DNA of 64,000 nt, taken from the NCBI GenBank assembly GCA_963729815.1, contig CAVSPU010000004.1, positions 1-64,000 on the forward strand, read 5' to 3'. The stretch comes from DAHUXN01 sp963729815 (GTDB lineage Bacteria > Acidobacteriota > Terriglobia > Acidiferrales > UBA7541). Below the pieces are notes generated by a model. That model saw only the letters and a program-made list of their open reading frames with translations, searched no databases and was not told the origin of the DNA. The translations under genes were made by a program, and so were the position numbers. The stretch's first letter is position 1. Each line of letters starts with the position of its first letter. Of this stretch, positions 25,065 through 34,730 are shown in pieces.

Positions 25065-26305
25065 TGTTGGACGTTCCGCGGAGATTTCCCAATCAGGACA
25101 AGGACTTGATCAAACCCCTTCGGAGGACCGCACTGTTGCGCTACGAGATTCTCAATATTGAACACGAGGTTCATGGTTGCGTCGAATAGCCCCGGATCGC
25201 GGCGAAAGCCCTGTTCCGTCAATTGTGGGCGCAAGGAAACCGCTTTGGCATAAAGCGTTGCGAGGTCGGACTGTGGGACAGGCTTCACAGAAACATTCAC
25301 ATCATTCTGTCGAGCGCACGATTGCAAGCGCGAGAATGCCTGCTCGAAGTCGTGACGAGCGCGATCGGCGCGTTCCGTGGCGCTGAGACCAGTTGCATAC
25401 GGGTTCCACACAAGAACGAGCCGCGACATTGTGAGCGATTGGGAAACCATGGGGTCATCTTTGCGGATGCGCGAGGCGCGATCGAGGTACCGTTCAGCCT
25501 GAAAATAATCGCCGAGTTGAAACGCCGCAAGACCAGCGCCGCGCAACGATCCCGCCGGTGGATGCGGCGCAGCGAGTGCGCGGCGAAATTCGACCAACGC
25601 GCGGTTCGCATCGCCGACAGTGAGAAACAGCTCACCTGCTTGCTCATCAAGTGTGCCGCCGCCTTCGTTGGGGATTTCTGCGGCAAATGCAATGAGTTCC
25701 GCCTCGGCGCCGGAAGTGTCGTGGCGTGCAATCAAAAATTGACAGAGCTCGAGACGAGTCTTTAGGCGATTTGTTTCGCCATCTCGCGGCCAAACACCAT
25801 AAATCGCACTGTGATAGTAGCGCATCGCATCGGCCTCGGGGCCCCCGGCAGCCGAGATTCGAGCGAGGGCAAGATTGACGGGGGCGTCGGCAGGGGCGCG
25901 AGCGAGGAGACCCAACAGATACGCATTCGCTTCGTTGTCTCGGCCGCTGGCCGCCAAAGCAAGGGCGAGGCGCAACTGAATCTGACTATCATCCGGCGCA
26001 TAAACGAGAGCGTTGCGAAAATCAGCAAGAGCCCCGGTCGCGTGGCCTAATTTTAGTTCCTGTTCGCCCGCTGCCAACCACTGCTGAGCGAGCGCCGCCA
26101 ATTTCTGGTGGTAAGCACGGGTGACGATCCCGGTGAGAAAAATTTGAACGACAAGAAGCGCCGCACATAACAAAATGACCGTTTCCCTTGTGCGTAGGAG
26201 AGGAAACAATCGCCGCTCGCAATGAGGACACCGCGTGGCGCCAGGCGGTGACGAATTCCCGCAGTGAGGACACGCCCTGTCGTTTTGTCCTTCAGCCACC
26301 GGCAA
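25061..26305 (-). CDS. Zinc-ribbon membrane protein with TPR-like repeats
   Basis: 414 aa; the start is TTG at 26305, with a GTG at 26299 also possible. An N-terminal zinc ribbon has CPHC at 12-15 and 26-29. One membrane helix (about 42-64) follows, then a periplasmic alpha-helical region with TPR-like repeats (A-L-A-D-F-R-N-A-L-V-Y-A-P-D-D). The zinc ribbon would face the cytoplasm and the TPRs the periplasm. It overlaps the ClC gene by 4 bases. No named family is recognised; a scaffold or assembly role is inferred. Confidence 0.65.
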   Translation of the reverse strand: MPVAEGQNDRACPHCGNSSPPGATRCPHCERRLFPLLRTRETVILLCAALLVVQIFLTGIVTRAYHQKLAALAQQWLAAGEQELKLGHATGALADFRNALVYAPDDSQIQLRLALALAASGRDNEANAYLLGLLARAPADAPVNLALARISAAGGPEADAMRYYHSAIYGVWPRDGETNRLKTRLELCQFLIARHDTSGAEAELIAFAAEIPNEGGGTLDEQAGELFLTVGDANRALVEFRRALAAPHPPAGSLRGAGLAAFQLGDYFQAERYLDRASRIRKDDPMVSQSLTMSRLVLVWNPYATGLSATERADRARHDFEQAFSRLQSCARQNDVNVSVKPVPQSDLATLYAKAVSLRPQLTEQGFRRDPGLFDATMNLVFNIENLVAQQCGPPKGFDQVLVLIGKSPRNVQQ

Positions 26306-26409
26306 TACCCGCCCTTAGAATATCGCGGAGGACGCGGCGCGAGCAAATTAATCCGGGCATGCGTGGGGAAAATAGTACGGCTAAGGCCAGCAGAAACGAG
26401 CGGAGAAGC

Positions 26410-27075
26410 TTAAGTCTGATCGATCAGGCGATGATGAATGGCGTAGAGAGCAAGTTCGAGCCGATCGGAAACGCCGAGTTTATCGAAAATATTGTGCAAA
26501 TGGTTTTTAACTGTCTGTTCGCTAATGAAAAGCTTTTCGCCGATTTCGCGATTGCGAAAGCCCTGAGCAACGAGTTGAACAATCTCCTTTTCGCGGTCAC
26601 TGAGCAGTGGTTTGTCGCGGCGCTGGCCAGTTTCCGCGGAACGTTTGAATGCATCAATCACTTCCGCGGTCATGCGATTGTCCAGCCAGATTTCACCGTC
26701 GTGAACTTTCTTGATGCTCTTCAGAAGCAGGTCGCTGGCAGATTGCTTCAGAACGACACCGCGGGCCCCGAGCCGCATGGCGCGAACCACGTCGCGGTCG
26801 TCTTCGGCGGCGGTCACGACAATGACGCGCGTAGAGACCGAGTCAAAGTTGATTTCCTCGAGAACGCCGAGGCCGTCCTTCTCGGGCATGCGAAGATCGA
26901 GCAGGAGAATATCCGGCTTGAGTTTCGCCAGCATACGGATGCATTCATTTCCATTCGAAGCCTCGCCGACAATCGTCACTTCGTCGGAGCCTTCAAATAG
27001 TTTGCGTAGACCATCGCGAAAGATGGCGTGGTCGTCGGCGATCAGGACGCGGACAGGCGGTTTGCCTTTTGTCAT
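26410..27075 (-). CDS. NarL/FixJ-family response regulator
   Basis: 221 aa. The receiver has the acidic pocket ADDH, phospho-acceptor Asp60 in LLLDLRMPEKDG, and a conserved Lys near 111 (VVLKQSASD). The output is a LuxR-type HTH (about 150-215) with TVKNHLHNIFDKLGV. It starts 1 base after the histidine-kinase stop and is clearly its partner. The target genes are not evident. Confidence 0.92.
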   Translation of the reverse strand: MTKGKPPVRVLIADDHAIFRDGLRKLFEGSDEVTIVGEASNGNECIRMLAKLKPDILLLDLRMPEKDGLGVLEEINFDSVSTRVIVVTAAEDDRDVVRAMRLGARGVVLKQSASDLLLKSIKKVHDGEIWLDNRMTAEVIDAFKRSAETGQRRDKPLLSDREKEIVQLVAQGFRNREIGEKLFISEQTVKNHLHNIFDKLGVSDRLELALYAIHHRLIDQT

Positions 27076-27076
27076 C

Positions 27077-28798
27077 TCAGTTCAATGGGATTTCAATTGT
27101 TAAACGCGCACCATGTCCCGGGTTCGATTCCACCGTCAGGACACCCCCCACGCTTCGTGTCCGCTCCTTAATCGAGATCGGACCCAGGCGCAGACGATCC
27201 AGCTCCTCACTGCTATATCGGCCCGAAAAACTGAATCCCTGCCCGTTATCATCGACGACGAGGAAGATTTTCGTGTCGTCCTGCCATAGTTTTACCACGA
27301 CGTGGCTGGCACGTGCATGCTTTTTTATATTATTGAGTGACTCACGATATATCTGGAAGACTTCGCGGCAAACACGGTCTGGCGCGCGCAAATCGTTCTC
27401 TTCCAGGAACAGATCGACGGCGAGACCCGATTCGTCGTGACAACGCTCGGCGAAACCGAACATCATTTCGCGCAAGTCGGCGCTTTCCAGCCGCAAGGGC
27501 CTAAGGTCCTTGACCATTTGGCGAAGTTCTTCGCCCTCCTCGCGGACGGTTTTCTCCAGAGCGCCGAGGTCATTACCGACCTGTTCCGGAGATAGCGGCA
27601 GTTTGCGGCGGAGAACGCCGAGCTGAATATTGAGGCTCAAGAGTGTCTGGAGAATGCCGTCGTGCAGATCGCGAGAAATACGGCTGCGCTCGCCTTCGAC
27701 AGCGCGGGTGCGGAGGCTGCGCAAGAGAAAAATATTTTCGAGCGGAACATTTAATTGACGAACGATGCGCTCGAACAGCCGCAAATCGCGGCGCACGAAA
27801 ATATTCCGGGCGTTGAGGAGCAACATGCGGCCTGCAGGATGGCCGGAGGACAGCACTGTCGCCGCCATCGCGGAGCGTGCGCCAAGTTCCTGACGAGTTG
27901 CCGCCGGGGGAGCTTCCATTTGCTTCAGGGGAGTGCCGGCATCCCGCTCCCAGCCAAAACCCCTGCCCGCCCTTTCGAGTGAATTCCAGCAGATCGTCTG
28001 CGATAAGTCCTCGGCGAGATAGGCGCCTGTGCGCGTGAGCGGGAGAACTTCGGGAGGAATCACGTGGCGGCGGTCCTGGTCTGCTTTCCACACAAAGAGG
28101 CGGTCGATCTCTTCATCGCAAATCACCAAGACAGCTTGCTCACAGTCAAACTCGCGAGCTAGTTCACTCAAGACAAGGCGAACCGATTCCGCGACGCCTT
28201 TTTCCACGCGAATTGCGCCGAGCAGGGATTCGATCAGCCGATGTTCGCTGATCAGAGTTCTTTCCCGAATTCCAAACCACGCAACACAGAGGCCAGCGAA
28301 GTAGGTCCCGATTCCAAGGCCCAGCCAGCGAAGCAGTCCTGTGCCGGGTTGATGCCATGCAGCACGAACGACGACAGCGACAGCGGCGCCAGCGCTGAGC
28401 AGTCCGGCATCACTGGCGAACAAGCTATTGGGACGCGACTGAAATGGGGAAGCGACTCCGCTCAAGCGACCCCGGAGGGCCAAGGCAAATACCGCGAAGA
28501 GATAGAATAGCCAGAACGAAGCAAGCGACGGGGTGAGCGCAATGAAGACGGCCAGAACCACGGCATCGAGCTCAACAGGAAACCGGGCCCATTCGAAGCG
28601 CGTAACATTCTTGATGGCCAGAAGCGCGAGCCCCGCGACGAGGTAGGCGGACAAGAAAATCGTGGCTGCCCGGCTGCTGCCCGGCGCAGTTTCTTTGAGA
28701 GCGAGAAGCGCGAGAAGGAGAGCAACCGGGCGAGCAACGCTAATGAGTTGCCCAAGCTGACGATCTTCAAACTTCTCTTCCCGCATCTCGAACGGCAA
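27077..28798 (-). CDS. NarX-type sensor histidine kinase
   Basis: 573 aa. The start may be TTG 28798 or ATG 28786. The N-terminal third has about six hydrophobic helices (20-175). A GAF-like region (about 190-350) follows. The HisKA_3 dimerisation helix has the phospho-accepting His379 in SRDLHDG, and a HATPase domain carries the N box (RESLNNIKKHA) and G box (DDNGQGF). Coupled to the response regulator behind it. No ligand-binding domain is recognisable outside the membrane. Confidence 0.9.
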   Translation of the reverse strand: MPFEMREEKFEDRQLGQLISVARPVALLLALLALKETAPGSSRAATIFLSAYLVAGLALLAIKNVTRFEWARFPVELDAVVLAVFIALTPSLASFWLFYLFAVFALALRGRLSGVASPFQSRPNSLFASDAGLLSAGAAVAVVVRAAWHQPGTGLLRWLGLGIGTYFAGLCVAWFGIRERTLISEHRLIESLLGAIRVEKGVAESVRLVLSELAREFDCEQAVLVICDEEIDRLFVWKADQDRRHVIPPEVLPLTRTGAYLAEDLSQTICWNSLERAGRGFGWERDAGTPLKQMEAPPAATRQELGARSAMAATVLSSGHPAGRMLLLNARNIFVRRDLRLFERIVRQLNVPLENIFLLRSLRTRAVEGERSRISRDLHDGILQTLLSLNIQLGVLRRKLPLSPEQVGNDLGALEKTVREEGEELRQMVKDLRPLRLESADLREMMFGFAERCHDESGLAVDLFLEENDLRAPDRVCREVFQIYRESLNNIKKHARASHVVVKLWQDDTKIFLVVDDNGQGFSFSGRYSSEELDRLRLGPISIKERTRSVGGVLTVESNPGHGARLTIEIPLN

Positions 28799-28937
28799 GC
28801 CCCCGTAGGAAGTCTAGCAAGACCCCTCCGGGCTGCAACGGGCGGGTGCTTACCAGTAACGGAGGAAACGTTCAATCGACGTGGATTTTCTCCGGTGTAA
28901 GATTTGACAAGGGGGGCATAATCATCGTCAGATAAGC

Positions 28938-29912
28938 ATGCGCGACCCGCGGGTCTCGATGGCCGCGCGCGAGGAAGCGAGCGGATTGCCCGAGCGTTAC
29001 ACGCAAAGAGAAACGAGTCGAATCGTCGGGGTGGAGCCCGGCCGGCTGCGCTACTGGCAGAGGCTCCGGCTTGTTGTACCGCAATCCCGGTGGGGTGAAC
29101 GCTTCTACAATTTTCGTGATTTAGTCGCCTTGCGCTCAATTAAGGCGATAACGGAGCGCAAGATTCCAGCGAGAAAACTTTGCCGGGCAGTCGCTATCCT
29201 GCGCAAGGGTTATGCCGGCGACGGGACCGCGATCGGTGAATTGCGGTTATTCGCAAGCGGGCGAGAGATCGCGGCGATTCCGCCCAACGCGGCTGGCGCA
29301 GCCATCGAACCCCTCACTGGGCAGTTGCTATTGCCATTTCACGCAGCGATCAGCAGCGCGAAAATTCGCCAAATGGAGTCGCGGGCCGCTGACGAATTGT
29401 TCGAATATGCAATACGGTGTGAGGCGAGGCGCGACGGCCTGCACGAGGCGATGCGGCTTTACCGCCAAGTGATCGAAATGCAGCCTAAGTGGTGCGAACC
29501 TCATGTAAACCTCGGATGCGTTTTCTATCAGCTTGGGGAACTGGAGAATGCGCAAAAGGCCTTTCGCGACGCGCTTGAGCTCGAACCAGGGAATGCCATC
29601 GCGCATTTCAATCTGGGTTGTGTACTCGACGAATTGGGCGATATGGATCAGGCGATCCAGCATTTGCGCCGCGCCACAGAAATCGAGCCACATCACGGAG
29701 ACGCGCACTTCAACCTTGCATCCGCGTATGAGAAACACGGACAGAAAAAACTCGCGCTGCATCATTGGATCTCTTATCTTCAAATCGAATCCAAAGGGCC
29801 ATGGGCTGACTATGCGCGCGCCCAGTTAAACAGGAATCCTAACCCGCGAATTCCCGCCGCGCCGATTCCCTTCCGGCCGCGCGATCCAACGTCGGGGCCT
29901 GCGCGCTCGTAG
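28938..29912 (+). CDS. MerR-type HTH protein with C-terminal TPR repeats
   Basis: 324 aa; ATG 28959 is an alternative start. The N-terminal 90 residues hold a MerR-like winged helix (YTQRETSRIVGVEPGRLRYWQRL ... FYNFRDLVALRSIKAI). The C-terminal half (about 150-300) has four TPR repeats (WCEPHVNLGCVFYQLG, AIAHFNLGCVLDELG, GDAHFNLASAYEKHG). It is divergent from the NarX/NarL pair. MerR proteins usually carry a small ligand domain, so the TPRs suggest response to a protein partner. A TTGACA lies at about 28908, without a good -10. Confidence 0.75.
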   Translation: MRDPRVSMAAREEASGLPERYTQRETSRIVGVEPGRLRYWQRLRLVVPQSRWGERFYNFRDLVALRSIKAITERKIPARKLCRAVAILRKGYAGDGTAIGELRLFASGREIAAIPPNAAGAAIEPLTGQLLLPFHAAISSAKIRQMESRAADELFEYAIRCEARRDGLHEAMRLYRQVIEMQPKWCEPHVNLGCVFYQLGELENAQKAFRDALELEPGNAIAHFNLGCVLDELGDMDQAIQHLRRATEIEPHHGDAHFNLASAYEKHGQKKLALHHWISYLQIESKGPWADYARAQLNRNPNPRIPAAPIPFRPRDPTSGPARS

Positions 29913-30146
29913 AGTTGTTCGCACAGCAGCGCTGGCCAATTGTGCGACCACATTTTGCTTATTGCGGACGAGAATCTCGTGTTGCGCTGCGCGCCGGGGG
30001 CAATTTGCAAAAAGGGAATTTCATCAGGAGAGTTAAGCTGACAAAACGAAAGGAAGGAAAGAGACCTGCGGGAAATTAATTGCTCGTGCGGGATCAGAAA
30101 GCCATTGAAACAACCCCCATCCTGTTGGACAAGGGTCTCGATTTCC

Positions 30147-30923
30147 TTAATCAAGAGAATATTTGGAGAGGTGGGTCAACTGAAGAGAAATCTTCCAGAG
30201 GAATTTTGGATTGTTTACCAGGTATCGCTTCCACAAGCGGCCGGGATCTTGAATGAGCCGATGCAACCATTGCAGTCCCGCCCTTTTTACCCAATCAGGA
30301 GCATCCTTCATTAGACCTGCATGCAGGTCAAAAGCGGCGCCAACTCCCACCATGAGTTTGGATGGAATCTTGTGACTATATTCCGCCATAAATCTTTCTT
30401 GCTTTGGTGTGCTGAGGCCCACCCAAATAATGTCGGGCTTTTTTTCAACAACGAGTTCGAGCAGGCGATCTTCCTCCTGGCGGCTCAAAGGTCCAAACGG
30501 AGGCGTCCAAGCTCCCACTATTTTGAGTAGCGGGAACCGGTTGGTCATTACTGCTTTCAGTTGATCGGCGACTCCCGGCCGGCCGCCATAGAAAAAATGG
30601 CTGTACCCATTATCAACGGATAAGCGACAAACCTCATACATGAGGTCCGGACCGAAGACTCTGTCCATTTTCTTGAATCCTTGGAGCTTTCCAACCCAGA
30701 CGGTAGGCATGCCATCCGGTGTGGTGAGGAGAGAGTCATTCAGGATGCGCCGGAAATTCGGATCCTTTTGCGCCTCCATCACTCCGTGCACGCCCGTCAC
30801 GCACACGTATCCCTTTCCGCCATTCCCGAGCCAGGATTCGAACAGGCTCAGCGCCTGAGCCATGTTGATGGCACTTACTCCAACGCCCAGGACATTCGCG
30901 CGGGGAACTTCATAGCGCAGCAT
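30147..30923 (-). CDS. WecG/TagA/CpsF-family glycosyltransferase (GT26)
   Basis: 258 aa. It shows the family's V-C-V-T-G-V-H-G-V-M-E-A motif near 40-50, G-V-G-A-A-F-D near 200, and a C-terminal G-L-Q-W-L-H-R-L-I-Q-D-P-x-R motif. Members add ManNAc(A) or a similar sugar to a lipid-linked intermediate at the inner face of the membrane. It is the last gene of the EPS locus in transcription order and overlaps the preceding epimerase by 14 bases. Confidence 0.88.
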   Translation of the reverse strand: MLRYEVPRANVLGVGVSAINMAQALSLFESWLGNGGKGYVCVTGVHGVMEAQKDPNFRRILNDSLLTTPDGMPTVWVGKLQGFKKMDRVFGPDLMYEVCRLSVDNGYSHFFYGGRPGVADQLKAVMTNRFPLLKIVGAWTPPFGPLSRQEEDRLLELVVEKKPDIIWVGLSTPKQERFMAEYSHKIPSKLMVGVGAAFDLHAGLMKDAPDWVKRAGLQWLHRLIQDPGRLWKRYLVNNPKFLWKISLQLTHLSKYSLD

Positions 30924-31914
30924 CCTTCTTCTCCTGGACTGGAATGCATCCTGCCTTGCGGAGTTCGCTCTGAATCCACAGATAGGTAGCCTTCAACCCA
31001 TCTTCCAAGGGCGTGGAGGGCTCCCACCCTAGAACTTGGCGGAGGCGAGTGTTGTCGCTGTTGCGACCACGAACTCCCTGCGGTTTTGTCAAGTCATGGC
31101 GCGCACGGAGCTTCTTGCCTGCGATGTGGGCAATAATTTCGAGCAGCTGATTGATGGACACCATGCGGTCAGTGCCCAAGTTGAGAGGTTCGTGATGAGA
31201 CGAGGCCATGAGCCGCGTCAGGCCTTCCACACAATCCTGGATGTACATGTAAGAACGCGTTTGTTCACCATCACCCCAGATTTCTACGTCATCCCCATTG
31301 GTTGCCAGGGCAATCTTTCGGCAAAGCGCCGCCGGGGATTTTTCTTTGCCGCCTTCGTACGTACCCAGAGGGCCATACACATTATGGAAGCGCACGACTC
31401 GGGTCTGCATTTCGTAGTCCCGACGGAAGTACTTGCAGAGTTCTTCGGTGAAAAGCTTCTCCCAGCCATAGCCGGGCTCGGGATCGGCCGGATACGCATC
31501 TTCTTCTCGAAGGGGAATCACGTCCGGAGTATTCTGCTTCGATTGCGCATAAACGCACGCAGAGGAGGAAAATAGAAATTTGTCGACTCCGCCTAAGTGG
31601 CTCGCTTCGAGCATGTGGGTGTTAATAAGAATATTGTTTCGCGAAATGTCCGCATGGGAGCTGGTGATATAGCCGATGCCGCCCATGTCCGCGGCCAGGT
31701 TGTAGACCTGGTGGATGCCTCGCGTGGCTTCGAGGCAATTATCCCACCGGCGCAGATCGAGAATGGCAAACTCATCTGCGAGGGTGGGCTCGTACTCCGG
31801 ATTTTTCAAATCCACGCCGCGGACCCAATAACCATCAGCCTTCAGCCTGCGAACAAGATGATGGCCGATGAATCCCCCGGCCCCAGTAACGAGTACGTTT
31901 ATTTTTGAAGTCAT
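30910..31914 (-). CDS. NAD-dependent epimerase, GDP-mannose 3,5-epimerase-like
   Basis: 334 aa short-chain dehydrogenase. The NAD motif is GAGGFIGHH (11-19), catalytic Ser in SSSACVY, and Y-x3-K as YGWEK. The AADMGGIGYI segment and the DPEPGYGWEKL context closely match plant and bacterial GDP-mannose 3,5-epimerases, which make GDP-L-galactose or GDP-L-gulose. Substrate assignment rests on these motifs and is good but not certain. It would supply a sugar donor for the EPS. Confidence 0.83.
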   Translation of the reverse strand: MTSKINVLVTGAGGFIGHHLVRRLKADGYWVRGVDLKNPEYEPTLADEFAILDLRRWDNCLEATRGIHQVYNLAADMGGIGYITSSHADISRNNILINTHMLEASHLGGVDKFLFSSSACVYAQSKQNTPDVIPLREEDAYPADPEPGYGWEKLFTEELCKYFRRDYEMQTRVVRFHNVYGPLGTYEGGKEKSPAALCRKIALATNGDDVEIWGDGEQTRSYMYIQDCVEGLTRLMASSHHEPLNLGTDRMVSINQLLEIIAHIAGKKLRARHDLTKPQGVRGRNSDNTRLRQVLGWEPSTPLEDGLKATYLWIQSELRKAGCIPVQEKKDAAL

Positions 31915-31987
31915 TATTTTGGTTTTCCTCCGATGGCGTTCGGCTAAGTCAGGTGAGAAATCCGGAAATCTTCATGAAGATCTAAAA

Positions 31988-33175
31988 TCACGCAGCGCTT
32001 GAACCAGACCTCATACGAATGACGCGGTCATAAAGCTCCATCAGCAATTGGTAATTCCGCTCTGGCGTGTACTTCAATAGATACTCGGCCCTCGCCTCAC
32101 AGCGCATCCGCGCCATTTCGGCCGAATGATCCACCACCCACTCGATCTTCGTTGCCAAATCTTCAGGATCACCAGCGCAAAAATGAAGCCCCGTGCGCCC
32201 ATCCTCGATTATTTCGGCCATCGCGCCCAACCGTGAAGCGATCACTGGCACCCCGTTGGCAAACGCTTCGACGATCGCTAATGGGAAATTCTCGTAACAG
32301 AGGGAAGGGAAAACCAGGAACGAAGCCTCACGCATGAGCGATTGGACCTTCTCACGTGGCAATGCGCCGAGGTATTCGACACGTCCTCCGTCGGCGCGCC
32401 GCGTTACTTCCTCTCGCAGCGGGCCATCGCCGGCTACTTTCAAACGGAGCGACGAACCATTGAGGCGATCCCATGCCGAGAGCAGCGTCGCGATTCCTTT
32501 CTCCGGCGAAAGCCGTCCGGCGAAAAGAGCAAATCGGCCGCTGGCGTCACCTGAATCACCAGGATCAGGAGCGAAGCTGGGGATAATGGCGATTTTTTCC
32601 GCCGGTAGGCCGCCCTCGATCAGCTTGTCGCGACTGAAATTCGTGCGCGCAATGTACGCGTCAACGGTTTTCTCCCACGTTCCCAGAAGACGGTGAGTGG
32701 CAATCATCGTTGCCACCACCGCCGTGCCCGTCCAGCTATTTCGATAGCATGCATGCAGAACGCCCGGCCAGGGAATAGTTTTGCCGACGCAGTCTTCGCA
32801 TACGCGCCCGTCGCGCAACAGCAGTGCGCTGGGGCAGATGAGCCGGAAGTTCGATATCTTCTGAACGACAGGCACGCCGGCTTCCCAGCAGGCGTAGTGA
32901 ATTGACGGTGAGAGCAAGGGAAAGAAATTGAGAACATGAACCACGCTCGGCTTGGAGGATTGGATTCTCGCCGCCAATCTCTTCTTGAAGGCGGGCGAAT
33001 AGACCGTTCCCAGCGCCGCCTTAGTTTTCCCGGCCAATCCCAGGATCTCGGCGTTGTCCGCTTCGAACAGATCAATCGTGTGTCCATGCTTTTCCAAAAG
33101 CTCCCTCTCAACCCTGGCTGCCAAATCTTCTCCGCCGAGATGCTGGTAACGGTTGTGGGCGAACAGTATCCTCAT
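31988..33175 (-). CDS. GT4-family glycosyltransferase
   Basis: 395 aa GT-B-fold enzyme. The C-terminal Rossmann domain starts at LFAGRLSPEKGI, and the E-x7-E motif is ENFPLAIVE followed by AFANGVPVI. The N-terminal domain begins ILFAHNRYQHLGGED and has a Cys-rich stretch (ICPSALLLRDGRVCEDCVG) found in a subset of GT4 enzymes. It most likely adds a sugar to the growing EPS repeat unit. It lies 33 bases downstream of the deacetylase gene. Confidence 0.88.
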   Translation of the reverse strand: MRILFAHNRYQHLGGEDLAARVERELLEKHGHTIDLFEADNAEILGLAGKTKAALGTVYSPAFKKRLAARIQSSKPSVVHVLNFFPLLSPSIHYACWEAGVPVVQKISNFRLICPSALLLRDGRVCEDCVGKTIPWPGVLHACYRNSWTGTAVVATMIATHRLLGTWEKTVDAYIARTNFSRDKLIEGGLPAEKIAIIPSFAPDPGDSGDASGRFALFAGRLSPEKGIATLLSAWDRLNGSSLRLKVAGDGPLREEVTRRADGGRVEYLGALPREKVQSLMREASFLVFPSLCYENFPLAIVEAFANGVPVIASRLGAMAEIIEDGRTGLHFCAGDPEDLATKIEWVVDHSAEMARMRCEARAEYLLKYTPERNYQLLMELYDRVIRMRSGSSAA

Positions 33176-33208
33176 GCGTCACAACGAGCGATGCGATAAA
33201 GAGCAACG

Positions 33209-33967
33209 TTAATGGTGTCCGAAGGGAACGAGCGCGGAATTCGGAACACAGGGCACTGACCGCAGTGCTCGCATCTCACCGAAGACGGATTCAAGTTGCG
33301 GCCACTGTTGCTGTTCTTCGATTTCCCAGGAATGTCCCCACAAATGGAAAACGCCTCCGCGCTGGGCCACGATCTGCAGCATCGAGTGAGCCGTTTCCAC
33401 CCAATTTGGCGATCGAGCGTGGAGGATGAAGTTAACCATGTTTCTCCAAGTGAGCCTCTTGGCGGAATTCTTCACATGAGCAGTCCAAGGATGGGGGCTG
33501 GCTTGGACGGTGGTCGGAATTAGAAAGATGCCCGCTTGGCAAATGGGGAATCGAGTCGATAGAAGCTCAACCGTGCGGGCACAACGAAAGCCGGCTCGGC
33601 GCACCATATCCAAGTGAGAAGTGCGGAAACGGCCCTTCGGAAAACAGAAAGTCTCGCATGAGATTCCCGTGGTATCTTCCAATCTTCTCTTTGATTCACG
33701 GATTTGGCGTTCAGCTGTTTGCTCGGACACTTCTGTCAGAACCACATGATCGACGGTGTGCGCGCCTACCTCGAAGGTCTCGCTCAATCGGCGAATTTCC
33801 TCCACGGTCATCACCGGGCGGGAATTCTGCATGGGAACGTAAAATGTTCCCGTCAGGCTGTGCTTCGCCAGCAGGTCGGCAATGCGCTGGTCCAGAGGAT
33901 GGCCGTCGTCCCAGCTTGTAGTGCAAATTGCCGAGCTTCGCGTCTTTGCTTTCACCTGACGGTCCAA
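33209..33967 (-). CDS. Polysaccharide deacetylase (NodB, CE4 family)
   Basis: 252 aa. Motif 1 SWDDGHP supplies the catalytic Asp and metal Asp, motif 2 HTVDH supplies two metal His residues, and FCFPKGRF forms motif 3. It has no signal peptide, so it acts in the cytoplasm or on lipid-linked sugars. It would remove N-acetyl groups from an EPS precursor. It lies 16 bases after the methyltransferase gene. Confidence 0.87.
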   Translation of the reverse strand: MDRQVKAKTRSSAICTTSWDDGHPLDQRIADLLAKHSLTGTFYVPMQNSRPVMTVEEIRRLSETFEVGAHTVDHVVLTEVSEQTAERQIRESKRRLEDTTGISCETFCFPKGRFRTSHLDMVRRAGFRCARTVELLSTRFPICQAGIFLIPTTVQASPHPWTAHVKNSAKRLTWRNMVNFILHARSPNWVETAHSMLQIVAQRGGVFHLWGHSWEIEEQQQWPQLESVFGEMRALRSVPCVPNSALVPFGHH

Positions 33968-33983
33968 AGCTCACAAGCCATGG

Positions 33984-34730
33984 TTATCTTGGTATCCGCA
34001 CTTGCGCCGCGATCGAGTCGTGTCCGTCTCGCAATCTCCAAAAAGACACGGGATGCACGATGTTGGTCCACAAATGCCGGGGAGATGGCCAACGATCATA
34101 TAGCTCCAGCCATTTCATTCCCGTGAGAACGCGTTCGTGGACCGGGTTCACGTACACAATCTTGATGTCTCGAGGGTTCGTTCGAAGTCCTTTGTCAAGC
34201 TGAGAGAGAACGGCGGCAAGGGTTTTCGGGCCAAGAGAATGGAACATATAGATCACCGTGCCTTTCGTGAATTCGAACTCCTCGGCCCTGCCGTGAACAA
34301 TTCTCGCTGGCGCGCGCTTGCCGCGCAAAAGCCTCAGGTTCTTCTCAGCAGTCGTGCACAATTCCTGGATGTCCTCTATGCCAATGACTTCGCATATGGG
34401 ATAGAGGGATGCGCAACAGGTTACCCGCCCCTTTCCGCATCCAAGATCAATGAACGTGTCGGACGGCCCTAGGCGTAAGGCGTCAAGAATACGAAACACT
34501 CGCCGGTAAGAACTTGCATAGTAATAAAGATGTTCATTCTGACTACAATCGCCAGGCTTCCAGTTGTAAAGGCCGTGGGTCGCTATCCCGAACCGATATT
34601 CGTAGAAGGCATTTTCGAGTCTGAGCATATTGCGGGCAACGTGATTCACGGCAGCGCGTAGCCTCGGTAACTTTGCCGCTGAACTGAGCGTATTCACCGC
34701 GGCATCCGCAGATTGCGAATTATTCGGCAT
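33984..34730 (-). CDS. SAM-dependent methyltransferase
   Basis: 248 aa class I methyltransferase. Motif I is FIDLGCGKGR, followed by an acidic end of strand 2 (VIGIEDIQELC). The later T-V-I-Y-M-F-H-S-L-G segment matches motif post-II. Cys is unusually frequent around motif I. The substrate is unknown, probably a sugar or sugar nucleotide given the locus. Its start overlaps the FemAB-like gene stop by 11 bases. Confidence 0.8.
   Translation of the reverse strand: MPNNSQSADAAVNTLSSAAKLPRLRAAVNHVARNMLRLENAFYEYRFGIATHGLYNWKPGDCSQNEHLYYYASSYRRVFRILDALRLGPSDTFIDLGCGKGRVTCCASLYPICEVIGIEDIQELCTTAEKNLRLLRGKRAPARIVHGRAEEFEFTKGTVIYMFHSLGPKTLAAVLSQLDKGLRTNPRDIKIVYVNPVHERVLTGMKWLELYDRWPSPRHLWTNIVHPVSFWRLRDGHDSIAAQVRIPR

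Noticed and set aside
29810..30154. Minus-strand open frame (114 aa) after the WecG-type gene
   Set aside because: It overlaps the end of the TPR protein gene on the other strand and shows no protein-like pattern, so the 29913-30146 spacer is left without a gene.
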